Of a stretch of 64,000 nucleotides of DNA, positions 28,021-34,764 are shown one piece after another. The position numbers were made by a program, and so were the translations under genes. Position 1 is the stretch's first letter. Every line of letters starts with the position of its first letter. Location of the stretch: positions 11,098,001 to 11,162,000 of the forward strand of contig NC_088312.1 in assembly GCF_910592395.1 (NCBI RefSeq). Reading direction: 5' to 3'. Under the pieces are notes generated by a model. The model saw only the letters and a program-made list of their open reading frames with translations, had not been told where the DNA came from and ran no database searches. The DNA comes from Lineus longissimus. Its lineage: Eukaryota > Nemertea > Pilidiophora > Heteronemertea > Lineidae.

Positions 28021-31000
28021 ACACAGCGCTATCATATAGACTCCCCTTACGGTGAGCCAAAAATGAGCCAAAGAAATTACATCGAAAAAAAAATTCACTA
28101 AGAAGAGAGACTAAGTCATTGTCATTGCACTTTCTACTTTTCAGTCTTGGCCACCTGCTGGTACAAAGAAATTTGATGATGGTGTCAAGTCCACCATTCT
28201 CAGTTTTAAGCGGCTGATCTCAGAAAAGGTCAATTCAGTAATCAAACAGCTCCATTTTCACATCTACTAGTGATCTACATACCTCGCCGACTGTGATAAC
28301 CAGAAATCCATTTTCTTCATATATCTTTCCAAATTGAACATCTGGCGATGATGTCACTTGAGTTCCCAACACATTCATTTTTCGAGTTTTCACATAACCA
28401 GGACTGAAGAAAGGAAAGATGTCAATTAAATGGCATTGGCCAGCATTGTCATCGACAACTGATTGTGGTCTGTAATGTAGTAAGTAACAACCCTTTTATT
28501 GCTCAAATAATGCTCAAATTGATGTTTTACTTCCGGTGGTACATTTGATCAATACGGTAGAGCTACCTCCAGAAGCTGGTAGTCTATACTATCATTTTTG
28601 AGGGCGTTTAAAACAGTTTAGTCAGGCGGTGGAGGTCACTGGACAAATCCTGAACTTTTTAAGAAATATCCTTTTTCTGAAATAAAATTTGAAATTACAA
28701 AAATTAAACGACCAGGGGCCATTGTGCTCACCGTAAGTATATTTAGTAAAGAATTAATTCATGCTAGTAACAGAAAGTGCTACAGCATGTAGCCCAATGG
28801 AAGTTTAATGAGGTAAGGCCAAAAAACACATGTGCAAGTAATACTGTATGGTGGGTTAGCTGGTCCCATGTTCATCAGACTGGTGGCCATTGGGCAAGTA
28901 AAGCAATAATCACAACTCTTAAACCTTTCAGATTTGGCCCCCAAGGTGGCTAAGTTGAGAATCAGATTGGACTGGAATGCATTATCTGAGGTTATCTGAC
29001 CCATTTGGCCATATACCCAGTTTCAGGTTCATAGCTACGTACGGAAGTTGCACTCTAACACTAACAGCCAATTTTTGCCATTTGATCTCTGTGACCTTGA
29101 AAAGTAGGTCAAAAGAATGGTCCAGGGACCATGTGCTCACCTCAGTTAATGTTAGTGCATGTCATTTGCAGTGGATGCACATGTCACATGGATATTGGTT
29201 GACATCTAATCAACAGTATAGGGAGTAACAGGGTTTCGTTGAATTTTCAAGATAGCAGCAAGGCGGCCATATTTGTCATCAGATTGCATCGAAAATTTAG
29301 GATGACGCACAAAGATACATAATCACATGAAATTTGGTTGCAATCCAATTATCAGTTTTAGAGTCATAGGACTTTGAATGATTTTCAAGATGGCCGCCTG
29401 GCAGCCATATTAGGTGACAGATTTGACTAAAATTCTGGGATAATGTAAAGGGTACATAGATAAATAAACATGTGAAATTTGGTTGAAATCCCATCATCGG
29501 TTTCAGAGTAATATGACTTTGTTTAATTTTCAAGATGGCCGCCTGGCGGCCATATTTTATGTCAAAGCACGCCAAATTTTAGGTGTAGATTAGAGGGTCA
29601 CTAGATACATGTCCACACAAATTTAGAAGCCTATAGCTCAAATAGAAACGAAACGTGCCACCTTACGGTGATTTAATGAAGTTTGACCTCTGTGACCTTG
29701 AAATGTAAGTCAATTCAAAAACCCGGTGGATATATGATGTACCCTTGATGGAAGTACCGACAATATTTTTTTTCAAAATTTTCCGACCAGTATTAAGGGA
29801 AATATTGTATATTTTAACTTTTAGCATTCAGCCCCCTGGTGGCTGAACCGTGAATCGCATCGGACCGAATCTTGGTCTCCAAGGTGTCATTACATAAAGG
29901 TACATGTGTATAAAGTTTAAACTCAATAGCTCTAACAGTTACGAAACGTGCCCTGCTAACGGACGACGGACGACGACAACAACGACGACGGACGCCACGG
30001 TATAGGATAAGCTCACCTCTTTTGAGAGGTGAGCTAATAAATGAAATGTCCTTGGGACATTGTGCTCACCTGGGGTCGATTTATTCCTAGATATTATGAC
30101 AGATTTGTAGTTTGGTAGTTGACATGAATTAATGTGATGCCTGCAGCTGATCGCATGAGTGAGAGTGGACATATGCTATTATTTATTACTATTAACAGAG
30201 ATTTCATAGGATTTTACAAACTTGACCTACTTATCACTGAAAAGTTGGTCACATTGACCTACTTTTTTGGTCAACATGTAGAGATGCTCAATAAGTGTCA
30301 ACATACCAAATTAAAAGAGTCTACAAGAAGTGATGACCAAACGTGCCACCTGCGGTGAAATTACAGAGTTTGACCTCTGTAACATTGAAAAGTACGTCAT
30401 GTAGTCTCTTCAGAGGCATCCACAGAAAAAAATTCAAGATCCTAGCTATCAGCATTCATGAGATATTGACAACATAAGGTTTTCAAAGATGGCCGCCTGG
30501 AGCCAAGAAAGTAGGTCAAATGGCGATGATTTTCGGTATGTCAGGTCATGCTGTCATAAGACATCCACACACCAAGTTTCAACCTCCTAGACTCAATTGT
30601 GAGCAAACGTGCCACCTGCGGTGAAATTATAGAGTTTGACCTCTGTGACCTTGAAAAGTAGGTCAAATCAAAAACCCGGGTATTGATAGAAAAAGGTTTG
30701 TGGGATCTTGTCAGCGCACTGAATTAAAAGTGGATATTGAGTGATAGAAAACCCATTTGTGACCATATTGGAGCGCCCCCTGTAGGATGCGCTTGCAAGA
30801 TCCAGCCATGAATGATAGAGAAAGTTAGACACATTTACCTATGCAACCTCCACATACCAATATAAGCATGGGATCTTGTTAGCGCAGCGAAAAAATGCAT
30901 ATCGAAAATCAAAAAATGACTTCTTTACCATTTTCACCATTTTTGGGGTTGAACTTCAGTGACCTCTAGCACCTAAACGAGAAGGAGTTTGGGGCTGGGA

Positions 31001-34000
31001 CTTTGGATTTTTTCTAGTCCCATCAGGTACATCAACTGACCAGAGAAGGAGAAAAATTCCAGTCGGTGTGTATCACACGTTAATAGAAAGTGTCTGATTC
31101 TTAGAAATAATGGCTCTTAATAAGCAAGATCACACTTTTTAATCCACCTTCGGCCCCCTGGTGGCCAAGTTGAGAATCAGATCGGACCAATATTCAACGC
31201 TAATTTAGAGGTTATCTGATATAGGGGGTTATGTGTACCAAGTTTCAAGTTCATAGCTTTGGCGGTAAGAAAATGTGCCATAGTTACAATAAAACGGCCA
31301 ATTTACGCCATTTGACCTCTGCAACCTTGAAAAGTAGGTCAAATTAAAAACCTGTGTGATATATGATGTATCATTGTTATGGGTACCTACCACAAAAGTT
31401 TAATCGAAAACAAGTCATTAATAAGCGAGATATCACACTTTTAAGATATCCACATTCGGCCCCCTGGTGGCCAAGTTGAGAATCAGTTCGGACCGAAATT
31501 CAACGCCAGAGATTATCTGATATAGGGGGTTATATGTACCAAGTTTCAAGTTCATAGCTTCGGCGGTTGAGAAACGTGCCATAGTTACAATAAAACGGCC
31601 AATTTATGCAATTAGACCTCTGCGACCTTGAAAAGTACGTCAAATTAAAAACCTGTATGATATATGATGTATCCTTGCTATGACTGAGTGCCTACCACGA
31701 AAGTTTAATCGAAAACAAGTCATAAACTAGAATTAGCTTGTCAGCTAATTTGAAGCCCGCCTCGCCAAGTCATGAAGCAGCTGACTCTTATACTTAGTAG
31801 TTGGCCGTAGACCTGGTCAGCTGTAAACATTATTTGTGTCAATCACCAGAACGAGGCTTGCTCGTCATCATACACAATGCCTAAATCTAGGTCATCATCT
31901 AATAGCGTCGTTTGGGCAATATATTGCAGATAACCCTATAATCATTACTTGATTCATCATCAAATGTCAAATAAACATGAAGCAACGCTGAAATCACTTG
32001 TAAAACGGCATTTAAAGCGCCGAACCGGTGCCCCTCCGTGATAATTTATGATTGCGATTCGTGCGCGTGACGTCATCAAAATGAAATTTTTTCAATATTT
32101 TTGAACTTACCGCTGGGTATTTCCATTCCAACGATCGTACATCAATCAAAGCATATCAAGTGTCCTAATTGTTTATTCAATATCTATCTACCTCTTTGTG
32201 TACGAGTTTATCAGTCTTTTTAATGCAGAAACGTACATATTTTGGTGATTTGTGGTGAAAAATCGCCGTCAAATCATGTCTTCACTTCACTCACGCCGTA
32301 CGCAAAAAGTATCCAACGTAGCTCAAAAACCGAACCACGTGTTTCGCAGCCACGTGTTTCGGCAACCATTCTAACTCAGTCATTGGTCAAGCATCAGCAT
32401 GATTAATTAGAACTACCCCCACTGAATACCAAAAAGAATAGGGCATTCTGATTTGCCATTGGCTGGTTATGCGTGTCTTTGAAGTTAGCGTCATGGCAAC
32501 GCGATCGACAATCTGACTGCCTGCTGTTCACGTGAACCGTCGTTAGTGTAGTATGCAAGATGTTTTTCGCAATGCGCATGCACGAAGCTATTAGGTCAAT
32601 CGTTTACTTTCCACCGCGAATAAACCTTGATGATCACCAAGCGGCGGGGTGCCGCACGAATAATAGAAGAGCAATGGATTAATGATCAAAACTTTAATAA
32701 ATCGCCAATTGGGCCCATAATCTCATCGTTTTTGGTCATAGCATACATCAAATATCCCTGAAAGTTTCAGAGTGATGCGTGTATTATTTCTGGAGTTGTC
32801 TTGCGGAAACCACAGATTGGATACTGGAGAGAGAGAGAGAGAGAGAAACAGTGAAAACAAGTAAGACCGCCCATTCTGATGACCGCCCATTCTGATGGGG
32901 CGGTCTTAATAAGCGAGATTTAACACTTTTTAGATATCCACATTTGGCCCCCTGGTTGGCAAGTTGAGAATCTGATCGGACTGAAATTCAGTGTCAGGGT
33001 TCAAATGACCTAGGGGGTCAAATGACCTACATTTGTAGGGGGTCATGTGTACAAAGTTTCAAGTTCATAGCCCCAGCGGTTTAGAAACGTGCTACAGGAT
33101 ACGACGACGGACGACGACGACGGACACTGCGGTATTGTATAGACTCCCCTACGGTGAGCCAAAAGCTGGCTCTTGACCTTTTTTGGAAGCAGCCCACAGG
33201 CACAGTTCAACGTGACCAATCTCAATGTAATCATGGTCAGCTTACCTTATGTCCAGTTCACACAAATATGCAAAGCGTTCAAAGAGATTTACAAATGCTG
33301 CTTCATTTGGAGCCTCACTACTATCCACGACCATTTTGCGAATCATCATATTTAGATTTTCCATGAACCTAATGACTTTCCCAAGACTGAAAAAAGAAAA
33401 AACATCATAGTCTTAGGCAGTGCAATTTGCAACTGGTGTACTATTGGGTACATGAATGAAGCCCCCACCAAAAACTACAAATCACAGTTTTGCCGAGTGG
33501 CAGAATGTATACGTCTAAAGTACACAAAATGAGTCACGTTATGTTGCGATTTGCCACTTTTTGTGTGCGTATCTGATTTCCCAGCAATGCGTAGCAACGT
33601 ACTTTCCATAGAGCAAATGGACACGATCTATGGTATAAGTGGAAAATGAAATGGCCAGGGCCATTGTGCTCACCTCATGTGGAGGAAAGATGGATAAAGA
33701 GCATGGTATTGTGTCATGTAGTGTTAGGTTTGATGTAGGTCCAAGCAATTACAATTTCCCCAAAATGGCAAATTTACAGTACATTCGACCTCTGTGACCT
33801 TGAAAAGTAGGTCAAATCAAAGAAGACCCGGGTGACACATTGAATGGTTGTTAGAATTAGATGTACCTATGATATAAAATTGGTGCCAAACGGGCAAGTC
33901 ATTACTAGGAATAATGGCATTTTGAAGAATTTAGGATTTGGCCCCCTGCCTGGAGGCCAAACGGCAAATCAGATCGCACCAAACTTCGGTACCTAAGATC

Positions 34001-34695
34001 ACCTGACCAAGGGGTACATGTGTACTTAATTTGTGATCAATAGTCATTGCAGTTAAGAAACGTGCCATTGTTACGGCCTGACGGCAAATTTACGCCATTT
34101 GACCTCTGTGACCTTGACAAGAAGGTCAAATTAAAAACCTGTGTGACATATACTGTATGGTGGTTAGATGTACCCATGATATCAAATTGGTGGCAATCGG
34201 GCAAGAAGTTAAGGAATAATCACATTTTTAAGGTTTTTGGATTTTGCCCCCTGGTGGTCAAGTGGTATATCATATTGGACCAAACTTCGGTCCCTGAGAT
34301 CACCTGACTAAGGGGTAAATGTGTACCAAATTTGGTATCAATAGTCATTGCAGTTTAGAAACGTGCCATCGTTACATCCTAACGGCCAATTTACACCATT
34401 TGACCTCTGTGACCTTGAAAAGGAGGTCAAATCAAAAACCCGGAGGATATATGATGCACCTTTGCTAGAAGTACCTACCATATTTTTTTCAAAATTTCCC
34501 GACTACTATTAAGGGAGATATTGCATATTTTCACTTTTAACGTTTGGCCCCCTGGTGGCCAAACTATGAAACGAATCGGACCGAAACTTGGTCTCCAAGG
34601 TGTCATTACATAAGGGTACATGTGTACCAAGTTTCAACTCAATAGCTCTAACAGTTACGAAACGTGCCCTGCTAACGGACGACGGACGACGACGA

Positions 34696-34764
<69 letters not shown>

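Larger units (their letters stand above)
19806..28282 (-). other. Intron 3 of the PD-(D/E)XK-like gene
   Basis: 8.5 kb with a minisatellite, an assembly gap, a pogo-like MITE and several HINE pieces. Nothing recognisable is seen at about 20160-20980, 22900-23870 and 24110-25230, apart from GC-rich repeats of CGCCCTGCCCC near 22920-23010. Confidence 0.5.
28404..33245 (-). other. Intron 2 of the PD-(D/E)XK-like gene
   Basis: 4.8 kb, almost entirely HINE-derived. Unique sequence is confined to the exon margins and about 28410-28700. Confidence 0.55.
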
